From Bog-159 sp963707465 (lineage in GTDB: Bacteria; Acidobacteriota; Terriglobia; Bryobacterales; Bryobacteraceae), in contig CAVPQK010000013.1 in the NCBI GenBank assembly GCA_963707465.1, forward strand, positions 868,001-932,000: a DNA stretch of 64,000 nucleotides, read 5' to 3'. The notes beneath the pieces are model-generated. The model ran no database searches. It saw nothing but the letters and a program-made list of their open reading frames with translations, and was not told where the DNA came from. Shown here piece by piece: positions 47,979 to 56,284 of this stretch. Positions within the stretch are counted from its first letter, which is position 1. Each line of letters begins with the position of its first letter. A program made the position numbers and the translations under genes.

Positions 47979-49583
47979 ATGTACCAGGTCATCGCCCGGA
48001 AATACCGGCCCCAATCCTTCGCCGATGTGGTGAATCAGGAGCATGTCAAGACCACGCTGGAGAACGCCATCGCGCAGAACCGCATCGCGCATGGCTACAT
48101 CTTTTCGGGCCAGCGCGGCACCGGCAAGACCACCGTGGCACGCATCCTGGCGCGCTGCCTCAATTGCGTGAACGGTCCCACCAACGTGCCCTGCGGCGTG
48201 TGCGCGAGCTGCAAGGAGATCGCCGCCGGGGGGTCCGTGGACGTGATCGAAATCGACGCTGCCTCCAATCGGGGCATCAACGAGATGCGCGAACTGCGCG
48301 AGAACGTGCGCTATCAGCCGGCCCGCGACCGCTACAAAGTCTTCATCATCGACGAAGCCCACCAGATCACCAACGAAGCTTTCAACGCGCTGCTGAAAAC
48401 CATCGAAGAGCCGCCGGCCTGGGCTGTATTTATGCTCTGCACCACGGAGGCGCACAAGATCCCGGCCACCATCGCGTCGCGCTGCCAGCACTTCAGCTTT
48501 CGCTCCGTGGAATTCGAGGCGCTGGTGGCGCGCATGGCGTGGATCTGCGGGCAGGAGGGAATTCAGGCGGATGCGGAGGCGCTGTCAGTGCTGGCGCAGG
48601 CCGGCGAGGGCAGCGTGCGCGATTCGCTGTCGGCGCTCGATCAGGCCATCGCGTGCTGCGGCGATACCCTGCACGCGGTGGAAGTGCGCGCGCTGTTGGG
48701 CGCATTTTCACTCGATGCGCTCGGGCACGTTAGCCAAGCCCTGGTAGATGGCGTGGCGGCGCGCATGCTCGAAGTGGTGAACGAACTGGAGCGCAACGGC
48801 CAAAACCTGCAGCACTTCAGCCGCGAACTGGCGCGCTATTTCCGGAACCTGCTGGTGGCCAAAATCGCGGGCGGCGACACCCGCCTGATCGCGGCATCGG
48901 CGGCCGAGCGGCAGCGCCTGGCGGAGATGGCCGCCCAGTTTTCCGAAGAGGATCTGACGCGCTACCTGCAGCTGTCCCTCGACCTCTTCCGCGACTTGCA
49001 GTTCTCCTTGCAGCCGCGCTTCCACCTGGAACTGGGACTGCTGCGCATGGTGCAGGCGGGGCGACTGGTGTCGATTGAGGAGGCTCTGGCAGGGATCGGA
49101 AGTGGCGACGCGGCGACACGGCGACACGGCGACACGGCGAAGCCGGCGTCTAACCCACCAGCCACCAGCCACAAGCCACCAGCCACGGGCGCTGCGCCGG
49201 CCCCCAGCCCCTCGTCCTGGCGCGAAAAGCTCCACGCTTCCCTGATGGAACTCGGCATGGTCTTCACGGCCGACGCCATCGAACATTCCGAGATCGTGGA
49301 GACGAATGGGGAGCTGCGCTTCACCACGCCGCGGGAGTTCTCCATCGCCATGAAGGAGGCCGATATCAACCAGGCGGTGCGGCAGCTGATCGGCAAACCG
49401 CTTAAGATCAAAGTTACGATTGGAGACGTGGCCGCGCCGCCAGATCGCGCGCATGAGAAGCTCGCCGCGCCCGCCACGCAGGAAGACGATCTGTCGCGCC
49501 GCGCGCTCGCCAATCCGGAAGTGCAGAACTTTCGGGATTTATTTGGCGGAGAAATCCGCACGGTTCGCAACCTAAAGGAGTAG
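47979..49583 (+). CDS. dnaX: DNA polymerase III subunits gamma/tau
   Basis: 534 residues, clamp-loader ATPase. Walker A 'SGQRGTGKTTVARI' at ~43-56, zinc Cys at ~63, 72, 75 and 78 ('NCVNGPTNVPCGVCASC'), Walker B 'VFIIDEAHQIT' and sensor 1 'FMLCTTEAHKIPATIASRC'. Domain III ends near residue 370. Next comes a low-complexity linker (376-410) made by an 8-bp tandem repeat and a Pro/Ala/Thr/Ser stretch, then a short C-terminal domain. The start 'MYQVIARKYRPQSF' is the family consensus. No A-AAA-AAG slippery site was found. Confidence 0.95.
   Translation: MYQVIARKYRPQSFADVVNQEHVKTTLENAIAQNRIAHGYIFSGQRGTGKTTVARILARCLNCVNGPTNVPCGVCASCKEIAAGGSVDVIEIDAASNRGINEMRELRENVRYQPARDRYKVFIIDEAHQITNEAFNALLKTIEEPPAWAVFMLCTTEAHKIPATIASRCQHFSFRSVEFEALVARMAWICGQEGIQADAEALSVLAQAGEGSVRDSLSALDQAIACCGDTLHAVEVRALLGAFSLDALGHVSQALVDGVAARMLEVVNELERNGQNLQHFSRELARYFRNLLVAKIAGGDTRLIAASAAERQRLAEMAAQFSEEDLTRYLQLSLDLFRDLQFSLQPRFHLELGLLRMVQAGRLVSIEEALAGIGSGDAATRRHGDTAKPASNPPATSHKPPATGAAPAPSPSSWREKLHASLMELGMVFTADAIEHSEIVETNGELRFTTPREFSIAMKEADINQAVRQLIGKPLKIKVTIGDVAAPPDRAHEKLAAPATQEDDLSRRALANPEVQNFRDLFGGEIRTVRNLKE
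49104..49140 (+). repeat. 8-bp tandem repeat (GCGACACG)n inside dnaX
   Basis: About four copies of an 8-bp unit, translated as 'GDAATRRHGDTAK' in the linker between domains III and IV. Eight is not a multiple of three, so loss or gain of one copy shifts the frame. Confidence 0.8.
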
Positions 49584-49587
49584 CTAC

Positions 49588-49896
49588 ATGAAAATGCCGG
49601 GCAACATGCAAAATATGATGAAGCAGGCGCAGCAGATGCAGGAGCGCATGCAGCAGGAGATCGCCATGATCCGCGTGGAGGCCTCGGCCGGCGGCGGCAT
49701 GGTCACCATCGGCATGGATGGGCACAAGAACGTGCTGAGCGTAAAGATCGACCCGGAGGTGGCGGGCGACGTGGAGATGCTCCAGGACATGGTGCTGGCG
49801 GCCTGCAACGAAGCCGCCAAGAAGGTCGACCAGGAAAGCCAGCAGAAAATGAGCGGGATGATGGCCGGCTTGGGCCTGCCGCCGGGTATGTTTTAA
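49588..49896 (+). CDS. ybaB: YbaB/EbfC nucleoid-associated protein
   Basis: 102 residues. 'MKQAQQMQERMQQEIAMIRV' helix, 'EASAGGGMVTIGMDGHKNVL' tight turn and strands, 'DPEVAGDVEMLQDMVLAACN' follow the family closely. Dimeric DNA-binding protein. 4 bp after dnaX, 3 bp before recR; one operon. Confidence 0.95.
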   Translation: MKMPGNMQNMMKQAQQMQERMQQEIAMIRVEASAGGGMVTIGMDGHKNVLSVKIDPEVAGDVEMLQDMVLAACNEAAKKVDQESQQKMSGMMAGLGLPPGMF

Positions 49897-49899
49897 CCC

Positions 49900-50499
49900 A
49901 TGCCGGATTTCGCGGAGCCGCTGGCGCGGCTGATCAACGAATTCAAACACCTCCCAGGCATCGGCCAGAAGTCGGCGCAGCGGCTGGCGTTTCACGTCCT
50001 GCGCGCGTCGCGCGAAGATGCCGAACAGCTTGCGCAGGCTTTGCTGGACGTCAAGGACAAGCTGGGGCTGTGCAGCGTCTGCAACAACATCAGTGACGGC
50101 GATCTATGCGTGTTTTGCCGCGACCCCAATCGCGACCAGAAGGTCTTGTGTGTAGTCGAGGAGGCACCCAACATTCTGGGCATCGAGAGCACGCGCCAGT
50201 TCTCCGGCCTGTATCACGTATTGCACGGTTCGCTGTCGCCGTTGAAAGGCGTGGGTCCCGAGCAGCTCAAGATCAAGAGCCTGGTGGAACGCATCGGGGC
50301 GGGCGGGATCGAGGAAATCATCGCCGCCACCAATCCCACCGTGGAAGGCGAAGCCACGGCGGTCTATCTTTCCAAGCTGCTGAAGCCGTTGGGGGTGAAG
50401 GTGACACGTATCGCCATGGGCATCCCGGTGGGCAGCGACATCGAGTTCGCCGATGAAGTCACCATGTGGAAAGCCATGGAAGGCCGCCGCGAGATGTAG
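49900..50499 (+). CDS. recR: Recombination protein RecR
   Basis: 199 residues. HhH region 'LPGIGQKSAQRLAFHVL', C4 zinc finger Cys58, Cys61, Cys70 and Cys73 ('LCSVCNNISDGDLCVFC'), Toprim domain 'VLCVVEEAPNILGIE', and 'EIIAATNPTVEGEATAVYLS' further on. With RecO it loads RecA on gapped DNA. End of the ffs-dnaX-ybaB-recR cluster. Confidence 0.96.
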   Translation: MPDFAEPLARLINEFKHLPGIGQKSAQRLAFHVLRASREDAEQLAQALLDVKDKLGLCSVCNNISDGDLCVFCRDPNRDQKVLCVVEEAPNILGIESTRQFSGLYHVLHGSLSPLKGVGPEQLKIKSLVERIGAGGIEEIIAATNPTVEGEATAVYLSKLLKPLGVKVTRIAMGIPVGSDIEFADEVTMWKAMEGRREM

Positions 50500-50571
50500 C
50501 TTGGCGGTCCGTCCGGAGTCGGCGAGACACTGCCTGAAGGGCCGGAAACATAGCGATCCGGCGAGGCCGAA

Positions 50572-50580
50572 TGCTAGACT
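50572..50580 (+). promoter_or_regulatory. Extended -10 (TGC-TAGACT) of the antitoxin-like gene
   Basis: TGC TAGACT is followed by 6 nt and ATG 50587; no Shine-Dalgarno sequence. Confidence 0.5.
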
Positions 50581-50586
50581 GCGAGT

Positions 50587-50799
50587 ATGAGCCGGGTTGA
50601 AGAGATCGAGGCGGCGATCGAGCAATTGTCGCCGGAGGGGTTCTACCGCGCCGCCCAGTGGTTCTTCGATCGCGACCAGGCGCACTGGGACGACCAGTTG
50701 GACCTGGATTCCGCCGCTGGAAAACTCGATTTCCTTTTCGACGAGGCCGCCGAAGAAGCCGCACAAGGGCTACTTCGCGAGTGGCCGCCGGCCAAATGA
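50587..50799 (+). CDS. Small antitoxin-like protein
   Basis: 70 residues, acidic and helical ('SRVEEIEAAIEQLSPEGFYR', 'KLDFLFDEAAEEAAQGLL'). The layout (helix, aromatic middle, C-terminal 'LDFLFDEA' helix) is that of antitoxins that pair with RelE/ParE-like toxins. The damaged toxin gene overlaps its stop by 4 bp (ATGA). Confidence 0.7.
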   Translation: MSRVEEIEAAIEQLSPEGFYRAAQWFFDRDQAHWDDQLDLDSAAGKLDFLFDEAAEEAAQGLLREWPPAK

Positions 50800-50949
50800 A
50801 ATCTCGCGCCACGAGGCGATTCTGGGATCTATTCGAAGCGCTGTGTGGGGGACCACTACAGAGCGCTTGGCGTCGTGGAAACTGGGTTCATCACCTGGGT
50901 GTGGATTGGCTCTCATGAAGAGTACAACCGGCTGGTCAGCGGGGGCTAG
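50796..50949 (+). pseudogene. RelE/ParE-like toxin remnant with internal deletion
   Basis: From ATG 50796 the frame reads 'MKSRATRRFWDLFEAL', the start of a ParE/RelE-like toxin. The end is in another frame: 'GDHYRALGVVETGFITWVWI' and 'GSHEEYNRLV', up to TAG 50947-50949. About 25-30 residues of the middle are missing, with a frame change near 50845. No normal toxin can be made, while the antitoxin gene is intact. Confidence 0.75.
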
Positions 50950-50981
50950 CATCGAGCCGCGGCACGAGCTCGCATCGCCGC

Positions 50982-52415
50982 TTACGAGCGGCTCCAGTCC
51001 GGCCCTTTGAACCTCTTCCGCACAACCGTCGCGTACAGAACACCCAGGCCCGCCAGCAGTCCGGCCAGCGTCTTGCCCGCCAGCTCGTTGGGCGGCATGA
51101 TCAGCACCACGCAAATGAAGCCCGCGAACACCATGGCCACCAGATTCAGCGGCCCGCCGAATCGGCCCAGGCTCCATACCGCCCGGCGCGGCCAATCCGA
51201 CCCGGCCTGGCGCGCGCGCCACGCCAGGGCGATCGGAATTGTGTACGCCAGATACAGCGCCACGGTGCTCAGCGACGTCACCACCGGCACCGCATTGGTC
51301 CAGAGCATAGCGGCCATGGACGCGGCCACGATCAGCCAGATGGCCCGCGCCGGCGTGCCGTGGCGCGGGCTGACCCTGCGCACCTGATCCGCCAGCGGCG
51401 TGCCGTGGTCGCGCGCCAGCGAATACAGCGCGCGTGAGGCCGATGTGATACACGCCAAGCCGCAAAACCACATCGCCATGGAGGCCAGCGCCGCCATAGC
51501 GTTGCCGGCCTTCGCCCCCAGCGCCTGTTGCAGGATGGCGATCACCGCCGGAATCTGGTTGCCTTGCGCGTCTTTGGCCGCCAGCACCGCAGGTATGCTG
51601 TGGATGGCCAGCGTCAGTGCCAGCAGCAGGAAGTAACCCGCCACGCCGGAAACCGCCACCGACATGACGATGCCCCAGGGCGCTCGCCGCCGCGGGTCGC
51701 GCGTTTCCTCGGCCATGTGCGCCGAGGCGTCGAACCCTGTGTAGGTCCACTGCGCCTGCAGCAGCCCCAGCACGAACGCCCACCAGTAGGGCGAGCGCCC
51801 GTTGCCGTTCACCGCCTCGAACAGAAACGGAACCGGTTGTTTCGGCGCGAAAAAGAAGAGCGCCAGCACCACCGCGGCCACGCCGGCGATGTGCACCGTC
51901 ACGCTGAAATCATTCAGTATCGCCACCAGCCGGATGCCATAGTGGTTCAGAATGCCCTGGTTCAGCAAAATGAACGCGAACATCGCAAACAGGTTGAAGG
52001 GCGTGGACGGCAGGTTCAGGAACGGCAGGATGAACTGGGCGCAACTGTAGTTGATGCCGGCCTGCGCGGCAATCAGCCCCAGGATGTTCAGCCAGGCCAC
52101 CAGCCAGCCCCAGCCCTTTCCGCCCAGGTCGGCCGCCCAGTGGTAAGTGGCCCCGGCGGTGGGATAGGCCGAGCACAACTCAGCCATGCTGGCGGCCACC
52201 GTCAGTGTGAAAACCGTGGCCAGGGGCCAACCCAGCGTCATCTCCAGCGGGCCGCCCATTTCCAGGCCGTAGCCGAACAGCGTCACCGCGCCGGTCAGGA
52301 TCGAAATAATGGAAAAGGAAATGGCGAAATTGGAAAAGCCACCCATGCCGCGGAACAGTTCCTGGGCGTATCCGAAGCGGCCCAGATCGGCGCGATCCTG
52401 TTCCGGAAAAGACAT
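50982..52415 (-). CDS. APC family amino-acid permease
   Basis: 477 residues with 12 membrane segments. 'FSNFAISFSIISILTGAVTL', 'AASMAELCSAYPTAGATYHW', 'GLLQAQWTYTGFDASAHMAE' and 'TRDPRRRAPWGIVMSVAVSG' match the amino acid/choline/GABA permease branch of APC. Substrate undecided. Cytoplasmic membrane. 12 bp before it (downstream on the plus strand) lies the frataxin-like gene on the same strand. Confidence 0.93.
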   Translation of the reverse strand: MSFPEQDRADLGRFGYAQELFRGMGGFSNFAISFSIISILTGAVTLFGYGLEMGGPLEMTLGWPLATVFTLTVAASMAELCSAYPTAGATYHWAADLGGKGWGWLVAWLNILGLIAAQAGINYSCAQFILPFLNLPSTPFNLFAMFAFILLNQGILNHYGIRLVAILNDFSVTVHIAGVAAVVLALFFFAPKQPVPFLFEAVNGNGRSPYWWAFVLGLLQAQWTYTGFDASAHMAEETRDPRRRAPWGIVMSVAVSGVAGYFLLLALTLAIHSIPAVLAAKDAQGNQIPAVIAILQQALGAKAGNAMAALASMAMWFCGLACITSASRALYSLARDHGTPLADQVRRVSPRHGTPARAIWLIVAASMAAMLWTNAVPVVTSLSTVALYLAYTIPIALAWRARQAGSDWPRRAVWSLGRFGGPLNLVAMVFAGFICVVLIMPPNELAGKTLAGLLAGLGVLYATVVRKRFKGPDWSRS

Positions 52416-52427
52416 CGCGCGACGCGG

Positions 52428-52754
52428 CTAGAGTTCCACGTCCCGCTTCAGGTGCTTGCTGATGGCCTGCTCGACCAGTTCCTTCAGGGTCTGGCCCGTC
52501 TCGGTGTGGACGTAGGTGTTCTCCACAATGTCCCAGTCGAGCTTGTAGCCGCGCGGCCCCAGGGTCGCCTTGATTTGTCCCGCGGCGTCCGGCACAATGG
52601 TAAACCTGCCTGGCGGATGGTCGAAGGAGATGGTGATCGCGCCGCCGTGCAGACTGGACTGGAAGCCGTAATCGTCGCCCGCCAGGACCAGGTCGCCCTG
52701 CAATGCCGTCAATGCTTCGTGAGCGTGCTTCTTGGACTCGTGTTCTTCGATCAT
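52428..52754 (-). CDS. Small CyaY/frataxin-like protein (tentative)
   Basis: 108 residues from ATG 52754. An N-terminal helix ('KHAHEALTALQGDLVLAG') precedes a run of beta strands ('GAITISFDHPPGRFTIVPD', 'GQIKATLGPRGYKLDWD') and a C-terminal helix ('TLKELVEQAISKHL'). Helix-sheet-helix of this size is reminiscent of frataxin, an iron-binding protein, but the acidic patch of CyaY is weak. It could be another small alpha/beta family. Start chosen because the -10 box at 52802-52807 puts transcription near 52795, leaving GTG 52790 almost without a leader, and G-rich GGGGGG precedes ATG 52754. Confidence 0.55.
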   Translation of the reverse strand: MIEEHESKKHAHEALTALQGDLVLAGDDYGFQSSLHGGAITISFDHPPGRFTIVPDAAGQIKATLGPRGYKLDWDIVENTYVHTETGQTLKELVEQAISKHLKRDVEL

Positions 52755-52801
52755 GCGCCCCCCGGAATGGTTCGATTGCTCACCTTCCACCCTAGCATTC
52801 C

Positions 52802-52830
52802 AATATGCCGCATGCGCGCGGAACTGGCAA
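52802..52830 (-). promoter_or_regulatory. Sigma-70-like promoter of the frataxin-like gene
   Basis: On the minus strand TTGCCA (52830-52825, 5 of 6) and CATATT (52807-52802, 4 of 6) are separated by exactly 17 nt. Confidence 0.5.
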
Positions 52831-52861
52831 GCAAGTTTTCGCGCGCCCCGGCGCTGACTTG

Positions 52862-52908
52862 ACGATATCGATCGTTAATGTGTATGACCAGACAGCACCA
52901 TACACATT
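52862..52908. promoter_or_regulatory. Operator-like palindromes
   Basis: AATGTGTATG (52877-52886) and CATACACATT (52899-52908) are perfect 10-bp inverted arms around a 12-nt spacer. Beside them ACGAT-ATCG-ATCGT (52862-52875) is a smaller palindrome. Both are AT-rich against a GC-rich background and lie 30-80 bp upstream of the promoter at 52802-52830, as expected for regulator binding sites. Confidence 0.55.
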
Positions 52909-53028
52909 CATGCGGACGAACATCGTGATTTGCTCCCCAGCGACAGGGACTCTGATCCGTTTGCCAGGCACCTCGGGCTGCGCGTCGTTGTTTGACAACC
53001 CGGCGGTAAATCGAGAACGCACCGCGGA

Positions 53029-54738
53029 TCAGCGCTGCAGAATCTCAATTTCGTCGGTCTTTCCGAGGTACTCGTACCGCAGCAGCGCGATCGGAACATT
53101 GCCGTTTTTCGAGAGAAAGTTGTGGAAGCCGCGCAAGCTGAACTTGTCGCCCTGCGCCAGACGGGCCTCGGCCAGCAATTTGACGATCTGCAGTTTGCCG
53201 GTTTGATAAGAGATTCCGACCCCGGGGACGGACGCGTAGAATGTGGCATCTTCCATGGCCGTTTCGCGGTCGAGCGGAACGGTTTTGACGAAGTAATGGG
53301 CAGCCTGTTCGATGCTGAAATCGCCTGTGGCCAGCTTGACATCCACCTCCACGCGCAGGGCGCGAAAACGCATGAAGTTGTAGATGATCTCGCGGGTGCG
53401 CGGGCTGTCGTCGAACAGGCCGGCCTGCAGCATCATCTCCTCCGCGTAGAAGCCGATTCCCTCGTTGGCGCTGGAGTCGTAGTAGTGACGGCGAATGGGG
53501 TCGTCGTTGGTCCAGGACAAGACTTTTTGCAAATAGTGCCCGGGCACGCCTTCATGCACGATAATGCCCCGGGGATCGCGGGCCGTGGACCGGTCGAAGT
53601 ATCCCCGATCGGGCGAAGGCGTCTTGATGTAACTAGTGGCCCCGTCCTTCAACCGGGAAGGATTGGTGAGGTCGTCGGCGACTCCGAAGGCCGCGATGGG
53701 GGCCAGGTAAGCCGGGTAAGGAAGGTTGCGATAGTGTTGTACCCATGCCGGGATGGTCAGGATATTCTTGCGGTTGAGAAAGTCCCGCACTTCCTGCTCC
53801 TGCCGTTGTTCGCGCGCCATTTGCGCGGCTTGATCGCGGGCCGGGGCTAACTGCGGCAAGTTGGAGTTGCGATTGCTCTCGTAGGCTTCGAAAGCGACCG
53901 CCCGCTCCCACTCCTGCCGCCCCATGGTGGTCAGCTGTTCGGGGGAGTAGGGCACCAACGCGACATGCTTGAGAAAGAAAACGAACCCCTCGCGCCCCAC
54001 GGCCACCGTGTTCGACATGGCAGCCAGTCGCGCCTGGAGCCAGCCGCGATATCCCTCGAACGCCGAGATGGCGGCTCGCACAGCCGGATCAAGCACGCCG
54101 GCGCTGGCCGAGTCCAGCTCCGGCTTCAGGTGGCGCGACATTTCCTCCAGCCGCGGCCGAATATCGTTGAGTTGGCGGATGGATAGTTCAGCCAGCGGTC
54201 GATACGGATCTTTAAGATTGGCCTCCGCGTCGGCAACGATCCGAGGGATCGCCTGGATGCGCCGAACGATCTCCGCACTGCGCGCTGCGCCGAAGGGTGG
54301 CGGCTGAGTCAGGCTAACAAACACCGCGCCCAGCGTCTGATCGAGGTAAAACCAGGGATTGCGCTGCCATCCCCGCACGTAGTCCAACTCCCAGCGGGCG
54401 CGGGCGATGGCGGAACCGACCAGGAGGTAATCCACAGTATCGGCGCGCGACTGGCCCTCGACGCCGCGCCCCAATTTCTTCCAACGATCTTCAAAGGCGG
54501 TCAGTTCGTCGCGGCGCTTGGCCACGGTGGAGGCGGACCAATCCGCGGCCCACTTCGGGGGCCGTTCGAGCCGGGGGATGTCGTCGAAGGAGAACGGCTG
54601 CTCGCCGGCCCGCCACTCCCAGAAATCGGCAGAGAGCTTTTGCAGGCCGGAGCGCGGCAGCGGCTGTGCCATTGCCGTAACTGCCAGTCCTATTCCGCTA
54701 AGCAGGATCATGGCGATAAACCTGGATCGTGGATTCAT
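53029..54738 (-). CDS. DUF885 family secreted metallopeptidase-like protein
   Basis: 569 residues from ATG 54738, which has GGGAGC upstream and begins a signal peptide ('FIAMILLSGIGLAVTAMAQ'). The zinc-binding motif is 'IIVHEGVPGHYLQ' (HExxxH), with 'SSANEGIGFYAEEMML' supplying the third ligand. The helical N-terminal half and 'DFSIEQAAHYFVKTVPLDRE' fit DUF885. Probably a periplasmic peptidase. The open frame extends 165 codons upstream without homology. A TATACT box is at 54777-54782 on the same strand. Confidence 0.9.
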   Translation of the reverse strand: MNPRSRFIAMILLSGIGLAVTAMAQPLPRSGLQKLSADFWEWRAGEQPFSFDDIPRLERPPKWAADWSASTVAKRRDELTAFEDRWKKLGRGVEGQSRADTVDYLLVGSAIARARWELDYVRGWQRNPWFYLDQTLGAVFVSLTQPPPFGAARSAEIVRRIQAIPRIVADAEANLKDPYRPLAELSIRQLNDIRPRLEEMSRHLKPELDSASAGVLDPAVRAAISAFEGYRGWLQARLAAMSNTVAVGREGFVFFLKHVALVPYSPEQLTTMGRQEWERAVAFEAYESNRNSNLPQLAPARDQAAQMAREQRQEQEVRDFLNRKNILTIPAWVQHYRNLPYPAYLAPIAAFGVADDLTNPSRLKDGATSYIKTPSPDRGYFDRSTARDPRGIIVHEGVPGHYLQKVLSWTNDDPIRRHYYDSSANEGIGFYAEEMMLQAGLFDDSPRTREIIYNFMRFRALRVEVDVKLATGDFSIEQAAHYFVKTVPLDRETAMEDATFYASVPGVGISYQTGKLQIVKLLAEARLAQGDKFSLRGFHNFLSKNGNVPIALLRYEYLGKTDEIEILQR

Positions 54739-54865
54739 CAAAGCTCCCAGATTGAAACCTCCAGCATTGTTTTTCGAGTATACACCGGCGCCCGGCAGAG
54801 CGCGCGGAACCTGGTATGCCGACCGGCCGCGCCCGGCGCGACTGCATTGATAGAATGAAGTGCTT

Positions 54866-56284
54866 ATGGATGGTGTTTTACTTCTGGTGCGCCTGATCTT
54901 GTCGGCCACCTTCGCCCTCGCGGGAATCACGAAGGCGACCGATCCCGCGGGCACGCGGCAGTCCATCCTGGATTTCGGCTCACCTGCATCTCTCGCGCAA
55001 CCCCTGGCGCTGTTGCTGCCGCTGGCGGAACTGGCCTGCGCCATTGCTCTGCTCCCGGCCGCCTCAACCGTCTGGGGAGCCGCCGGGACTCTCGCGCTAC
55101 TGCTGTCGTTCATCGTCGCCATTGGCGTCAGCATGGCCCGTGGCCGCCGGCCCGCCTGCCACTGTTTTGGCCAGTTGCATTCCACGCCGGTAGGTTGGAC
55201 CACACTCGCGCGGAATGCCATCCTATCCGCCATGGCGGGCCTGACAATTCTGAAAGCACAAGGAAGACGCCCTCCGAGCTACTTCGACTGGGTCGCCAGC
55301 CTGGGCCGTTCTGAAGCGATGGCGTTGGCATTCTCGCTCGCGTTCGGGGCGGTGGTGCTCCTCGGTATCTGGTCCTTCCTACATTTGCTGCGCCAGAACG
55401 GCCGCCTGCTGTTGCGCGTGGACGCGCTCGAAGCCGAACTCGGATTGCGCCCGGCGCCGCCCCCGCCTGGTCTGCCGGTCGATACACCCGCGCCGCCCTT
55501 TCGACTGGCGGCGCTCGATGGAAGCGCCGTCACGCTGGACTCGTTGCGCCAGTCCGGCGAAACACTTCTGCTGCTGTTCACCGAGCCGGGTTGCGGCGGC
55601 TGCGATGCGCTAATGCCCGAAGTGGCGCAGTGGCAGCAGGTGCACGCCGGCCGCTTGTCGATCGTGCTGATCAGCCGCGGCCCTTTGGAGGAGAATCGCG
55701 CCAAGGCCGCCGCGCACTCGCTTCGGAACTACCTTCTGCAGTTGAACGATGAGGTTTCGCGCGCCTATCAGGCCGAGGGCACTCCGACCGCTGTCCTCAT
55801 CCGGAACGGCCGGATCGCCAGCCCGATCGCTTCAGGTACCGACGCCATTCACTCGCTGGTCGCCGAAGCCCTTCGTCCGCCGCCGCTGGCAAAGGGCGAA
55901 CTGGCGCCGGAACTCGCGCTTCCGGACCTGAATGGCAAAACCATCGACTTGCGCGGTTTGGGCGGCCGGCGCCATCTGTTGCTGTTCTGGAACCCGGACT
56001 GCGGCTTTTGCCAGCAGATGCTAGACGATATCAAAGCATGGGAACGCGATCCTCCGAATGGTTCGCCGCAATTGCTGGTGGTTTCCTCCGGCGCCACGGA
56101 AGTAAATCGTGCGCAGGGTTTTCGGGCGCCCCTGGTGCTGGATCGGAATTTTCATGCCGGCCAGTTGTTCGGAGCCACGGGCACACCCTCAGCCGTACTG
56201 CTCGACGAAGAGTGCCGCGTGGCTTCCGGTGTGCGCGTGGGCGCCGAGGAAGTATTGGCACTGGCGCAGGGTGATCTACAATGA
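54866..56284 (+). CDS. MauE/DoxX membrane domain fused to two thioredoxin-like domains
   Basis: 472 residues. Residues 1-~135 are a four-helix MauE/DoxX-type membrane domain ('LSATFALAGITKATDPAGTR', 'LPLAELACAIALLP', 'CHCFGQLHSTPVGWTTLARN'). A fifth segment (~160-178) and a short coiled stretch follow. Then come two TlpA/AhpC-like domains: the first with 'TEPGCGGCDALMPEV' (~240), the second with 'WNPDCGFCQQMLDDI' (~376). Both CxxC pairs are intact. MauE is known from methylamine dehydrogenase maturation; here a transmembrane electron relay to periplasmic thiols is inferred. Start ATG 54866 (GTG 54860 possible). The stop overlaps the next gene (ATGA). Confidence 0.88.
   Translation: MDGVLLLVRLILSATFALAGITKATDPAGTRQSILDFGSPASLAQPLALLLPLAELACAIALLPAASTVWGAAGTLALLLSFIVAIGVSMARGRRPACHCFGQLHSTPVGWTTLARNAILSAMAGLTILKAQGRRPPSYFDWVASLGRSEAMALAFSLAFGAVVLLGIWSFLHLLRQNGRLLLRVDALEAELGLRPAPPPPGLPVDTPAPPFRLAALDGSAVTLDSLRQSGETLLLLFTEPGCGGCDALMPEVAQWQQVHAGRLSIVLISRGPLEENRAKAAAHSLRNYLLQLNDEVSRAYQAEGTPTAVLIRNGRIASPIASGTDAIHSLVAEALRPPPLAKGELAPELALPDLNGKTIDLRGLGGRRHLLLFWNPDCGFCQQMLDDIKAWERDPPNGSPQLLVVSSGATEVNRAQGFRAPLVLDRNFHAGQLFGATGTPSAVLLDEECRVASGVRVGAEEVLALAQGDLQ

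Noticed and set aside
47979..49583. Programmed ribosomal frameshift in dnaX
   Set aside because: No A-AAA-AAG-type slippery heptamer with a downstream hairpin was found; only the 8-bp tandem repeat offers a frame switch.
51528..52862. 444-codon plus-strand frame opposite the APC permease and frataxin-like gene
   Set aside because: Spans two genes and their promoter and has no family similarity.
52792..53022. 76-codon minus-strand frame before the frataxin-like gene
   Set aside because: It covers the promoter and operator palindromes, has no ribosome binding site and no family similarity.
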